A DNA stretch of 64,000 nucleotides from Trissonchulus latispiculum (lineage: Eukaryota > Nematoda > Enoplea > Enoplida > Ironidae). Position 1 is the stretch's first letter. Each line of letters starts with the position of its first letter. Positions 1 through 9,959 of the stretch are shown here, piece by piece. The notes beneath the pieces are model-generated. The model saw nothing but the letters and a program-made list of their open reading frames with translations, searched no databases and was not told where the DNA came from. The position numbers were made by a program, and so were the translations under genes. The stretch spans positions 1-64,000 of the forward strand of contig JASAND010028466.1 of the NCBI GenBank assembly GCA_030248195.1. Reading direction: 5' to 3'.

Positions 1-74
1 CTCAAACCAAAGTTATTGTAAAAGTTACTCCTGCAAAAATCACAATAACAACGAAATGCTATTAAGTACCCTAC

Positions 75-191
75 CCTGTTTACAAGAGGCTTCGCACATC
101 TGCTTCGATTTATGCGCAATTTCGGGATCTTGACATGCAAATCCGAATTCAGCATAGCATTGTTCATTTTGGCACAAGTAACAATCTGGGC
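75..191 (-). CDS. Cys-rich module B exon of a downstream paralogue (partial gene)
   Basis: Reading the minus strand, an exon of 117 nt lies between an acceptor ending TTTATAG and a donor GTAGGG. It encodes six cysteines spaced C-x2-C-x4-C-x7-C-x12-C-x3-C. Both ends fall in phase 1, so the exon is a symmetrical shuffling module. It is a close copy of the exon at 21781-21897. On the minus strand it comes after the EEP stop codon at 1939, so it belongs to a second gene continuing beyond base 1. The function is unknown; disulfide-rich, presumably extracellular. I do not recognise the module as a named family. Confidence 0.6.
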
Positions 192-377
192 CTATAAACA
201 AACAATATAGTTTTAATTCAGTTTCAGTAGTAAATTTAGGTTGATGCCAAATTTCACCAAAAATTAGTTGTCAAAATTGTTTAGACTTATATACTGTTTT
301 TATAAGAGCACGGCAGCAAGTAGCAACTGCGAAATTAGGCTAGTCCGAAAACATAACTTATTATTTCTTTTTCTTAC

Positions 378-503
378 TGGGATGGCAATGTTCCAAACAG
401 TCTGCTGAACGATAGAATACATGATTGCCCGATCGACATTCACTGCCGTATCCATGATAACAAAAGTTATTGCGGCACAAATAGCAGGTCTCAGCTAATT
501 GCC
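378..503 (-). CDS. Cys-rich module A exon of a downstream paralogue (partial gene)
   Basis: Minus-strand exon with acceptor TATTTAG and donor GTAAGA, phase 1 at both ends. It encodes the same six-cysteine spacing as module B and is a near copy of the exon at 22278-22406. Modules A then B occur in this order here and again some 21.8 kb away, which suggests tandem duplication of a whole modular gene. No signal-peptide exon was found. The product is unrecognised; the disulfide pattern suggests a secreted or extracellular protein. Confidence 0.6.
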
Positions 504-1938
504 CTAAATACGTTGTATATGATTAACGTAACTAACTGTCCACAAACGACCGCATATAGTGAATTTTACATTAACGACTGCTTAACACTTACCTGGATTT
601 TTACTTGTGTAGTTGTTACGACAATAGGTCGCAAAATAATGGTTTTAAAAGTAAGTATAATAAGAAAACACTCAAGAATCTGCAAAAATCTGAAGCAACT
701 TAAGCTTAAATTTCAACTGTGATTAGGTTCTACCTTGGTTCTACTGAAGATGCATAGTCTCTTAATTTACAGCCAGCAAAATGACGGTTTATATCCATTG
801 CTTTGCGTTGCTCCTACCAGATATATATGTTTGGGGAAGGAGAACATTAGAGCAATTCATTCGGAGCAAATGTTACGAGTTAGAGAGAAGGGTTTAGAGA
901 GAAGAAACCAGGAGATGTACTCTACTCCATAAATAAACAGATTTCTTTCGTGCATAATTAAGTTCGATTTCTCAGAAGCTTACAAAAATGAATTTGTCTT
1001 CTATGCTGAGCGTCAATCGTAACCAGTTGCAGAAACGCAACCGCCACCGCAAATCTAATCCACATTTCGCATTAATACGTTGTTGGATAAGTAGCTAGAT
1101 ATTTAATGTGCTAAAAAAGCCGGCTGGTCTGATAATAAAAATAATTTTGTGATATCTGTTGGTTCAATCTATCAAGGTTATTCTAGTTTAATTGGCGTTT
1201 TTAAACATTTCTACTGTTTCTGAGGCAGGTTTTCAAGGAAAAAGCTTTACTTTTACGACAAACATGGAATAAATTTAGCCAGTCATAGTTGACTGGTTAT
1301 GATTGGCTAATTTCTGTGCTAAACATATAGCAAGCAAACCAGTAAAGGACGTCCAGTTCATCCCCTTCCCTCCCCTACAACCTCCCTTCCGCCTCCTCCA
1401 ATTGTGAGAGCGCATGGCATACGCAACCAAAATTTCTGAGTACTACATCTCGATCTTTTCACTTTTGTACTATGTAAATGTGAAATCTCTCATACTTACA
1501 AACAATCCCAGTCTCCTGCACTACACACTAATCATCTGTTTGTGCAACCTTTATTTTACAATTTTACGTGTTATCGTCGTATGGTATGTTTGGTATCGGG
1601 TACGATATTTTTCCATTTATTCGCCGGCCTGCTCTCCGCTTTGACATGGCTCAAAAGACTTTCTCTCCATATTTTAGGTATATATGTAGATTCTAATATT
1701 GAGATTAAAGTTCATTAGCAGTTATTGAAGGATTCATATTTCTTAATACCGATTTGCACTTAGGATATAACCTTGTCTAACAGCAGTAACCTTCGCTTCA
1801 ATTTTCAATAACAAAACCATGTGCTGCAATAGTTTAATATTGTACTCAAAATTATTCCGCCTGAGCACTCGAACAGTTACTGACCAAAATAACGAATAAT
1901 ATGGTTCTATTAACAACACTTTTTAATTGAGCTCAATC
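504..1938. other. Intergenic or intronic stretch without recognisable genes
   Basis: Only short open frames are present, none with recognisable domains. This is the gap between the EEP stop codon and module A of the next minus-strand gene copy. It would hold the 3' UTR of one gene and the 5' end of the other. I see no repeat with clear ends. Confidence 0.5.
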
Positions 1939-2526
1939 CTAATGAATCTCCAAAACTGTTATTACAGCCTTATGGTCCGAAGGCCATTCATTATCTTTGT
2001 GTGCTCCACCGTACAAGTTATTTATTCCAGGCATGAATGTCTGAGAATCCAAAATTCTGCTTCTGTCAGCTCGACCCTTGAAATAAATGAAGTCAATTCG
2101 ATCTTGAGGTTCCCTTCCTTCTGGCATAACACTATTGGGATATTCATGGTTTTTGATGAGTGGGGACCACGTATTTCCCGGTTCCGCAACAGGATCAGGA
2201 TGCACCTGTCTGAAAGTATCAATAAATCCATGCTTTTCCATGTGAGTAGAAATGGGCCAGTCGAAGAAATGGCCGCAGTGCAAATGCTGAGCGTCCAAAG
2301 TCCAGTCCAGATGTGAAGCCACATTGAAATCACCTCCAATTATCATCGGTATTTCGTCGGCGACCATAAGTGCGTCATAAAATGGTTTGTAATCCCACAG
2401 TTGAAGAATCTCGGAGTATCGACCGTACTTGGTCGTTTTCTGTGTATCTGGATTCAAGTAACTGGAATAATAGTGTTCACTTTCATGTACAGATCGCTTG
2501 TCATTACCAGCGTAAGCGCCAAGTAC
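1939..2526 (-). CDS. EEP-domain hydrolase, last exon (kringle-EEP gene)
   Basis: Final exon of the modular minus-strand gene. The acceptor reads CTATTCAG and the exon ends in TAG at 1939-1941. It encodes the carboxy half of an endonuclease/exonuclease/phosphatase fold: a GGDFNV motif supplies the catalytic Asp-Asn pair, RIDFIYF matches a later core strand, and SDHKAV supplies the terminal Asp-His pair. The family hydrolyses phosphodiesters (DNase I, sphingomyelinase, inositol phosphatases) using a divalent metal. The substrate cannot be read from sequence. The exon joins the one at 2876-3142 in phase 0. Confidence 0.8.
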   Translation of the reverse strand, partial: VLGAYAGNDKRSVHESEHYYSSYLNPDTQKTTKYGRYSEILQLWDYKPFYDALMVADEIPMIIGGDFNVASHLDWTLDAQHLHCGHFFDWPISTHMEKHGFIDTFRQVHPDPVAEPGNTWSPLIKNHEYPNSVMPEGREPQDRIDFIYFKGRADRSRILDSQTFMPGINNLYGGAHKDNEWPSDHKAVITVLEIH

Positions 2527-2875
2527 CTGAATAGAAACGAACAGGAACAAAAAACACTAAGAATGTTCAATTATAACCTAATGCAGTGCACCATCAAAAC
2601 ATTTTGTAGAGGAATTTCTGCAATTCTGTGATAAAACCATCCATGTACTAGCACAATTTTATATAAAGACTTCCGATATACGCTGTTGAACCGGGGTCCA
2701 ATCAAGTTACCTCAACGAGTTTTCACCAAATGGAAGAGGAAGATAATTGCTGATAGCTTTGCTTTCGAGTGATCAAAAATGCGAGAGACGTCCAATCCAA
2801 ATTAAATAGATACAATCAAGAAAAAATAAAGTACTTCATAAAACTATTCATAAAGTGAATGTTCAAAAACCCTAC

Positions 2876-3142
2876 TTGATTGGTGTAGTCAGGATTCTGT
2901 TCACACAAACGATACGGACCATAGTTTTGATAGGTCAAGTGATTATTCCAAAGGGTCATATATCGCGGTGGATTGCTCGATATTTGTACCTTCACACCAA
3001 CTGTAGTTCTGCGATCAGAGGGAAAAGATGTTTCAGTTGTTAATCTTTCTATGATGGGAAATTTTGACAGAATGATAACATTAGCACAATCTCCATTAGA
3101 AGCAACTTCCCAGTCACTGCCAAACTCAGTCAAGTCAAACAG
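2876..3142 (-). CDS. EEP-domain hydrolase, middle exon
   Basis: Minus-strand exon from acceptor CACTTCAG to donor GTAGGG, phase 0 at both ends. It encodes the central part of the EEP fold: a NVIILSKFPI segment typical of 'alone would be cleaved by this class' strands, and an LWNNHLTY segment that fits the conserved NxHL region. It reads in frame into the exon at 1939-2526 and from the exon at 4279-4439, giving a domain of roughly 340 residues. Confidence 0.78.
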
Positions 3143-4278
3143 CTGAAGTGCAATATATACACCGTCTTAGACACAAATCACAAAAAGGATATAACCATAT
3201 TAATAAATTTCAGTCAATTTCACTGCCAAAAGAGGATTAAAATAAGCTTATTTTCGGAATTTATTTAGTTTGTTGACAGCTACTAAAATGCAGCATGCAG
3301 CAATGCAATGCAGTCATCAAGCACAATAACTTTGAAATATCAACCCATGCAATAGCAACACCAAAAACCTAAGGTGTAAATTCCAGAGACGATCCCAAAC
3401 CTTACAGGTCTTTTACATTTCCAAGTGTTTACCGCCCAAGTACTCGGATGAGGAGCGGACCCTGATGTCCACTAAATTCTCATTTTCAATGGTTCGTATA
3501 TTTAATTACTTAGCTAGGTTAACGAGGGGGGTCTGTGGGGTCCCAGCCCCCCCAACCCGGACAAGATACAAGCCCTACCGCCGTCGGTGACAAAAGGTAA
3601 CGAAAAAATGGCCAAAGGGGTAAGCAAAAATGGCCTGATAAAATTAGTTTTAATAGTATAATTTGAAAAAATTTCCGAATTTGCCGAGATTCTTAGTAAA
3701 AAATTTTTATTTTTCGTAAAAATCGGTCAAAATTTTGTATTTTTCTAAAAATTGAAGATTTTGGTTCAAATTTTTAAAGAAATTGCAAGCTTCAATAAAA
3801 TTAGCGCTGGGTTTTCGAAAAATTAACTAATTTCTTGAGGTGCAAGCCCCTTGAAAATTTCAATTCAAGGTTTAAGCCCCCTCAAAATTTTCTGGGAACA
3901 CTCCAGAATAGGACCCGACCCTATATTAAGGTATATGCATAAAATACCTGTTGTGTCTATTCAGACAAGTGCAGGAGGGTAAGTTGGGGGGGGAGTGAGC
4001 CGGCGGCCTAAATCCGCATTTTTGCTAAAAACGGAAAAATCCGGATGGGGTGAAAACAAGCCCAAACACATGCATGTGCCTAATGCGAAACATGATCGTT
4101 ACAAGTAAAATATTGAACAGTCATTATTTAGTATTCTCGCATTAATTACTGATCTCAGAAGGAATTATGAACCTTTTGGTGTCAACTTAATAAACTGTAA
4201 TGTCTTTATTTTCATGCTGCTAAACGCTGTGATAGAAGAGACTAACAGTAGCTAATCCTGCAAATTAGATTAACTAAC
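3143..4278. other. Intron with decayed repeat sequence
   Basis: Intron of the kringle-EEP gene. Around 3520-4050 it holds G- and C-runs and AT-rich stretches like those in the interspersed elements elsewhere in the window (for example near 36810 and 46296). No clean terminal repeats were found, so this is probably an old insertion. Confidence 0.4.
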
Positions 4279-4439
4279 TTCACAATTATTCATCTCTTGC
4301 AGAAAAACCAGATCCGCTTGGCTTGATGCAATTTGCCGGTTAATTTTAACAGTTCCATCATTTATTCTAGCGCCCGCATGCCATGTATTAAAGGTCATGA
4401 TCGTAACTTTAACTGGATCTTGCTCTTTCATATTGAGTT
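4279..4439 (-). CDS. EEP-domain hydrolase, first exon of the domain
   Basis: Minus-strand exon entered in phase 1 (acceptor GTGTTTCAG) and left in phase 0 (donor GTTAGT, a weaker but GT-type site). It encodes the amino end of the EEP fold: MTFNTWHAG supplies the catalytic Asn and LVFLQEM supplies the metal-binding Glu. The phase-1 entry matches the phase-1 exit of the kringle at 4847-5122, so kringles and EEP can be spliced together directly. Confidence 0.75.
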
Positions 4440-4846
4440 CTGAAACACAATTTAAGCGTTAAATCCTTCGAGACTCTATATATACTTATAAAACGTGAAA
4501 ATCCCTAGTTGCACAATATGTTTAGCATTCAAGCAGCTTTAATCATGAAACTGATCACTTCTTTTTATTCTGAACCGAAGAACAATTTGTACCAACTGCT
4601 AAACTTCATTCAACCCCACGAATCGTAAAACTGCCGGAATATCCTGAGTGCGAAGGATTAAGATGACAACCCTGTGAAGAATTTAAGCGAAGGATAAAGA
4701 CTAAAAGTCTGGATTGATGTAACACAATGCTATGTAGATGACAGTATAAATACACAATCACTGATTAGCTGCTTGCCCGGCTAAAATCAGATTAAGCAAA
4801 TTTTATTGCTTCCATTATTTCTCTTCGGAATATAAGCCAATGTTAC

Positions 4847-5122
4847 CTGAACACCATGGAAAGCAGTACTCCCACTCTACATTGGGGTTAGCAGTGTAAC
4901 ACCAAGGTCCAAATGGTTTATCAGATGTCAATCTACAGTAGTTTTCCTCAAAACCACTAAGGCTGCTAGGAATTTGATGCGGTGAAGATTCATTCCATTT
5001 CTGGCATTTGTGGCCAGAAGTAGTGTAGTCTCTGTTTCCCGTGTACTTTGGTTGCTGTGATATCCCACTGCTGCAGGACCTAGAATTTGCATTCCAACAA
5101 TTGTTTGTTTCATCTAGGCATT
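4847..5122 (-). CDS. Kringle domain exon 3
   Basis: Minus-strand exon flanked by a TTTTCAG acceptor and a GTAACA donor, phase 1 on both sides. It encodes one kringle: Cys-rich, with NYCRLT, GPWCYT and WEYCFPWC, the core pattern of plasminogen-type kringles. Kringles are secreted disulfide-bonded binding modules. The next exon is the start of the EEP domain. Confidence 0.85.
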
Positions 5123-5686
5123 CTGAAAAACAAAATAAGCCATATTGGTACAAATAAATGGTTGCATAACATTGACAGAATCATGAATGAGACGAGCTTT
5201 GCTCAAATGGATTTTCGTAAATAATAAAAGTGAGAAAACCATAGTGCAAAACAAAAATTGCGTGTTTTATCGTGAAATTAAGTTTAGCAGTATAGGTGGC
5301 ATCGTGGCATCGGCATTAACGAGTACTATCTACAATCTTCGTTACTCGATCGAGTGAATTAAGTAAGGAGTAACAACAAAGCGCTGCTGTAAGAGCAGCC
5401 ATTCAAAGTCCTGATAATAAGCCCTATGAACCAAATATAATATTCTAGTAGTAGCAAACGATCTTTCATCGACGCTGTTAAATATGCTGAGTCGTAAATA
5501 AAACTTGCCTGTTTCCGTGTGGCTCCGAGCCTCAGTTTCCATTGTGTGCTGTGTTGGAGGATGAACCTACCTTTAATCAGTTTTGTCCAACTTCTTCCAC
5601 CTAATCCACCCCAATGAAAGAATGAATGAAATTATACAATTATTATACAATTTCAACACTATTCCAATCCACCCCAAAGCACTCAC

Positions 5687-5944
5687 TTTCACAAGATCGA
5701 AAACAGTATTCCCAAGTACCACCATTGACTTCAGTATAACACCACGGAGCTTCCTTGCTACTACTGACTCGACAGTAGTTTTCAGGTAGTGACTTTTCCT
5801 CTTTACTCTGACCAGCCCTGGCCCATGGCTGGCAATTCTGGCCAGACAATGTTGAACTCTTCCGACCATGATAAAGATCTGGATAACCCGAACGGCAAAC
5901 TCTATAACCGCTTTCCCAGCAATCTTTGCCGTCTTCTTTGCAGC
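5687..5944 (-). CDS. Kringle domain exon 2
   Basis: Minus-strand exon, acceptor TTTTTCAG and donor GTGAGT, phase 1 at both ends. It encodes a kringle with NYCRVS, APWCYT and TWEYCF motifs. The neighbouring intron (toward exon 1) carries an inverted-repeat element starting just upstream of the exon. Confidence 0.83.
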
Positions 5945-5967
5945 CTGAAAAACAACACCTACGTAGG

Positions 5968-6349
5968 GGCCAGTTTCATAAAAAACCGTCTCGAGTTCTC
6001 GAGCTCTCAAGTTCTCGAGTAGTCTGATTTCAGTGACAACAGCTTCTTCTCTATTAAAAATTATATAGAAAAGTATCTACGGGAAATTTTATGGTGATTT
6101 ATTCAGTCAATTACAGAAGTTATTGAAAGAGGAAGAAAAAATTTACAAATTTCGATTTTCAAAAATTTCTCGAGTAAGTCTCAAGTTGGCGAAATTTTCT
6201 CTGGTCGAAATCGACCAGAGAACTTGACTCAAGAACTCGAGAACTTTTTCAGCGTGACTTTCGATGCGACTTGCGGATCTCGAAAACTTCCAGCGTAGTT
6301 TAGTTACTAGACTCGAGAACTCGAGAACATTTTTATGAAACTGGCCCCA
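5968..6349. mobile_element. Short inverted-repeat element (MITE-like) in kringle intron
   Basis: The two ends are complementary: the left end begins GGGGCCAGTTTCAT and the right end finishes ATGAAACTGGCCCC. Just inside each end lie repeated CTCGAG palindromes, so the element can fold back. It sits in the intron between kringle exons 1 and 2. No clear target-site duplication was found, so the superfamily is not assigned. No coding capacity. Confidence 0.65.
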
Positions 6350-6765
6350 GGTCATTTGAATAATTTATTTGACATACTTTATAACAAAAGTATTTGACAG
6401 CATTACCGATCTTCGTTGTTTACGAGGGTCCTCTGTTTGCAAACATTGAATTGGTAAAAACTGACTGAAACGCTCGTAAGTACAGTTTTGCCAGCTAAAA
6501 TTGATAAAACTGCACATGTACGTTTTCAAATATAGTATGTTTAGGCTTCTACTGAAAAAAAGTTTATCCAAAATGAATGCAATATGTGCACATTTCTCAA
6601 CAGGTACAGTTTTTACTTCTACCTGTGCAGATACCTTGTCATTTTCAGTATAACCAGCTGAAGCAATTGGACTTGGTAGGTAACTAACTGGATTAACTAA
6701 TTGGATTCCACTAAACTTTACTCCAACCGTTTGATTTGGTTCCAATGTGAAGTGTAAACTTATAC

Positions 6766-7005
6766 CATAAGGTTTGAAACAATATTCCCAATTGCCGTCT
6801 TCTGTATAGCACCACGGACCGTACGGGGCTCCGGCAGAAACACGACAGACATTGTCGGGATAATCGTACTCAGTTCCTGACCAGGATGCGCACGTTTTGC
6901 CAGAGAAAGTGACTGCTTTGTTGTCAGTATAGAGATTGGGGTTCTCAGTGGTGCAATCATCGGTAATGATATCCCATCGGTTTTCACTCACAACACACTT
7001 GTTGC
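6766..7005 (-). CDS. Kringle domain exon 1
   Basis: Minus-strand exon, acceptor GACATTTAG and donor GTATAA, phase 1 at both ends. It encodes a kringle with NVCRVS, GPWCYT and NWEYCF. Upstream on the minus strand comes the Polinton-like insertion, and beyond it the A and B Cys-rich exons at 21781-22406, which are also phase 1-1. The simplest reading is that all are exons of one gene whose intron was invaded. RNA evidence would be needed to prove it. Confidence 0.8.
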
Positions 7006-7140
7006 CTAAATGTCGACAATAAATTATTTTGATGCTGGAAAAATGGTGAAAATGTCAATGAATAAAAGAATGTATTAAATATGTGTTAAAGTAGTGGGGC
7101 GAGTTAATTTTTTGTTTGCTTTTGTTTTGAATTTTGTGGG

Positions 7141-7200
7141 GTTTGGGGGGGGGGGGGGGGGGAGGGGGGGGGGGGGGGGGGGAGGGGGGGGGGGAGGGGT

Positions 7201-7250
<50 letters not shown>

Positions 7251-7300
7251 GGGGGGGGGGCGATTATGGTGGGGGTGGGGGGGGGGGGATTGGTGGGTTC
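7141..7300. repeat. Poly-G/G-rich low-complexity tract beside the element's left end
   Basis: Nearly pure G runs broken by a few A and T. The tract abuts the outer end of the left inverted arm. Its true length is doubtful because homopolymers assemble poorly. The right end of the element abuts a strand that is also G-rich when read inward. Confidence 0.8.
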
Positions 7301-7479
7301 GCGACCGGAACCATGGCTGACCCAAGCTTAAATTTCAAACTTGTCTATTTTTAATGGGAAAAGCTTATCTATAGGGTTTTCGACCATGCAGAATTCAAAT
7401 ATGAGCTAAGTTTTTCTCTGCAAAGTAAGCTCCGTGCTGTGTATGGCCGGAACCATGATTGCTGTAGAGATAATGTTAA

Positions 7480-7509
7480 GCCAGGCGAACTGGCGGAAAA
7501 AATTTTATT
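7480..7509 (-). terminator. 3'-end signal of left CARD gene
   Basis: Read on the minus strand: AATAAA (7504-7509), then TTCCGCC (7492-7498), overlapping a GCCAG/CTGGC hairpin (7480-7494). The same arrangement occurs at 20375-20403 for the right copy, and a variant occurs at other gene ends in the element. Confidence 0.6.
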
Positions 7510-7576
7510 TCAAGCAATATACAGCAGGGTTTACAAGTGACTACACATACAAGGTATAAATACAGTTACGGTAAGT

Positions 7577-8080
7577 TCAATGACTACAATCATAATGGTT
7601 CCACGGTGCTATAAACCATTCGGGAACAGTCCATCGCTTGCAGGGGTGGTTTCCCAGCCATTCTGTGAATTCCACAGTTCGAGCATCACAGTCCATGGGT
7701 CCCAGAACAAATACAACGTCCAACCGTGCGGCATCCATAGACTGAAACGTTTTATGACTTTGTTGCTGAAGCATCTTTAGGCGGGAATAAATCTTCCAAG
7801 TAACACCTCTCTGCAATGGCTGATCAGGTTCCGGCAAAATCATCATAAGGTCGTTCTGCCCTGATGTTCGCAATGCTTCTCTAAGTAGAATTGAGGCATT
7901 GGCTCCGTAGCGATTAAGAGTCGTTAACAGTTCGTAATTTCTGTCGTGTTCAGGCGTGCAAAGCCTGAGCTTATCTGCAACGCTTGTGGTAAATAGTCCC
8001 ACTTCCACCAGGTAATCCAATATCGGTTCCGCTTTCATGTCATTGCAAAATAGCACCAAGTTATCGTAAACAAGATCCAT
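7577..8080 (-). CDS. CARD-domain protein, left-arm copy
   Basis: 167-residue protein lying in the inverted arm, so the element carries two copies (the other is at 19801-20304). Residues about 5-85 resemble a caspase recruitment domain: a six-helix spacing with the ILDYLVEVGLF, DRNYELLTTL, GANASILLREAL and GQNDLMMIL segments in the right order. The remaining 80 residues are unrecognised and rich in Trp and Cys near the end. CARDs bind other CARDs in apoptosome and inflammasome-type complexes, so a decoy or inhibitor of host death signalling is plausible (inference). The start at 8080 is chosen because a duplicated upstream segment has an out-of-frame ATG and the frame continues upstream only through promoter-like sequence. 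Confidence 0.72.
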   Translation of the reverse strand: MDLVYDNLVLFCNDMKAEPILDYLVEVGLFTTSVADKLRLCTPEHDRNYELLTTLNRYGANASILLREALRTSGQNDLMMILPEPDQPLQRGVTWKIYSRLKMLQQQSHKTFQSMDAARLDVVFVLGPMDCDARTVEFTEWLGNHPCKRWTVPEWFIAPWNHYDCSH

Positions 8081-8185
8081 AATAGCTACAATAAAATGAC
8101 AAGTGTATAATAGCATGAAGTAGAAGAAAAACATCGCTAACAAGAGCCACAATAGCTACAATAAAATGACAAGTGTATAATAGAG
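8081..8185 (-). promoter_or_regulatory. Duplicated promoter/start segment of left CARD gene
   Basis: A segment with TTATACAC and the start-codon neighbourhood is repeated in tandem, as in the right arm where the period is 71 bp (19697-19801). The extra copy carries an ATG that is out of frame with the CARD gene, forming a possible upstream ORF. Confidence 0.5.
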
Positions 8186-8462
8186 AGAAAAAAAAATAAC
8201 GAACAACACACTGAAAACTAACATTGAGGCACCCTGCTGTGATTGCACCTGTCCATATTAAAAATTTAACGCTTGGGTTCCCTGCTGTGTTTGCACCTGC
8301 CTCAAAATTTCAAACGGTTTTAAAACGATTATTTTGGTGCGAAGAGATAGAAGGGAGGAAAGAAAGGAAGGAGAATACGGTGTTTGGGTTATGGTGGTGG
8401 TGTGGGTTTGGGGGGAGGGGGGGGGTAGGGGGTTGGGGTAGGGTGAGAGTAGGGTTAAACAA

Positions 8463-8700
8463 ATAGAGATAAGAGGATTAGTGGTTTAGAGATAAGAGGA
8501 TTAGAGGTTTAGAGATGAGCGGATTAGTGGTTTAGAGGTAAGAGGATTATGGAGAAGAGATTAGAGGTTTAGAGATAAGCGGATTTGAGGCTTAGAGATA
8601 AGCGGATTATGGTAGGTTTAGAGATAAAAGGATTAGTGGTTTAGAGATAAGAGGATTAGAGGTTTTGAGATAAGCGGATTTGAGGTAAGAGTTTTAGATG
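8463..8700. repeat. 23-bp minisatellite in the left arm
   Basis: Tandem units close to GATAAGAGGATTAGTGGTTT with A/G variants. The homologous right-arm block (19151-19450) has more and cleaner units. It lies in the position of the first intron of the zinc-finger gene. Confidence 0.8.
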
Positions 8701-8759
8701 TTGCCTCTCTTTACTCGCTCTGAGGTACTCCGACATTCTCCGGCACCGTTTTATTTTAG

Positions 8760-9830
8760 AGCAACTGCAACATATGTGGAATGACATTCGGCCGGAAAGA
8801 TGCATTGGTGCGGCACATGGACACCAAGCATTTCAAAAAGGTAATTCGATGTGGCTGCAATACAGATAGTACCACATTTTGATTGAGTGCAAGTATGCCT
8901 TGCCTTTAGTCGGGTTCTTATTTCATGTGTCGACTTCTTTTGTTTCAGGTCAGGATTCAGTGCGGACATTGCCCCCAGACGTTTCTGCGAACAGATACCT
9001 ACCAGCGCCACTTTCGAGAACAGCATGAGCAATTGAGGAAGTTCATCTGTGGTGAATGTAATCGTGCCTTTACAAGGAAGGAAGAACTAGCCGCACATCA
9101 TAAACGGATTCATATCGATGGTGGCAAGGCTCGTGAGGGAGGACCTAAGCATTGCTTCGACTGCTCTCGTACATTCTCCCGGCCAGACAAGTATCAGTGC
9201 CATCTCAGGGATCAGCATGGGCAGTCATTGCCGGTTGCCTGTATAAAATGTGGTCGCGTGTTTGCCAGGCAGGATCTCCTAATGGCACATTGCAAACGAA
9301 TTCATTCACATGGAACACATGGACCAGAAACAACAACACCACCATTATCAACAAAAACGCTGAAGACCACCAAGGAGAATGTTTCGCCGACAGTGTTTGG
9401 AGATGCCGCAATGAACATGATTTATCAAACAAACTGGCATTTCATCAAAACTCACCACCGAGAGACAAAATTACAATGCCGATACAACTACCAGCTCAAT
9501 CACATGGATATGGATGAGATTAAGAGCTATTGTGAAGAAACTTTTAGCAAACAGAGGGCCACTGGCAAGTGGAGTATCTGCTTTGGCTATGTTTTGCGGA
9601 ACGTTGTTACTGATGAATTGACGTATTTCTACGCCAGCGGAAATACAAATGTGCTGAAATACCCGATGACAGTTGGAAACCGAGCAGACTTTGATAAGCT
9701 TCTGAATCAACTAGATGTGGTGGATGTACTAGAATGGGCTCGTCTGCAACGACCTGGATCAAGATATTCAGTGGAAAGAATCGCAAATGTGACAATTATT
9801 GTTGACAAACTCAATGTTCCCATTTTGTAA
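8760..9830 (+). CDS. C2H2 zinc-finger protein; probable amino-terminal remnant of Polinton DNA polymerase B
   Basis: Two exons: 8760-8840 (acceptor TTTTATTTTAG, donor AAG|GTAATT) and 8949-9830 (acceptor TTTGTTTCAG), joined in phase 0. They encode five C2H2 fingers, then about 150 residues without fingers. That tail (SICFGYVLRN, then ELTYFYASGN, then RPGSRYSVE, NVTIIVDKL) resembles, from memory of the family, the conserved region ahead of the exonuclease and polymerase motifs in animal Polinton PolB. The frame stops directly after it, and no exonuclease or polymerase motif follows anywhere in the element. The first exon seen in the right arm is damaged here: its ATG position reads ATA and its donor is missing. 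The start of the left gene is therefore unknown; an unspliced start at 8925 is possible. Confidence 0.6.
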
Positions 9831-9887
9831 AGATATGTGTTATATGTAAACAAGTTATTCTGTATGCATAAATGCCTTTTTACCTGA

Positions 9888-9938
9888 AATAAAGCCTTCC
9901 GCCACGCTGTGGCTTCAGGCGGAACCTCCGGAGAGGTT
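9888..9938. terminator. Bidirectional 3'-end structure between convergent genes (left)
   Basis: Plus strand: AATAAA at 9888-9893, TTCCGCC at 9897-9903. Minus strand: an AACCTC/GAGGTT stem with a TCCG loop (9923-9938), followed by TTCCGCC (9918-9924). It lies between the zinc-finger gene (+) and the 101-residue gene (-). A homologous inverted copy is at 18498-18540. Confidence 0.6.
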
Positions 9939-9959
9939 TTGTCATTCCATCAATCAGTC

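Larger units (their letters stand above)
7306..9345 (+). repeat. Left terminal inverted arm of the Polinton-like element
   Basis: Matches the reverse complement of about 18690-20734. It contains the CARD gene, the 23-bp minisatellite and the 5' part of the zinc-finger gene. Differences from the right arm are fewer minisatellite units, only one copy of the terminal 148-bp unit, two extra zinc fingers, and loss of the first zinc-finger exon. Confidence 0.85.

Noticed and set aside
7094..7354. Gly-rich or Pro-rich ORFs over the G tract
   Set aside because: They are translations of homopolymer G/C with no coding signature; the tract length is also unreliable.
8751..9032. Minus-strand ORF of 93 codons in both arms
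   Set aside because: It is antisense to the zinc-finger exons and its intron; the finger pattern with splice sites on the other strand is the better explanation.
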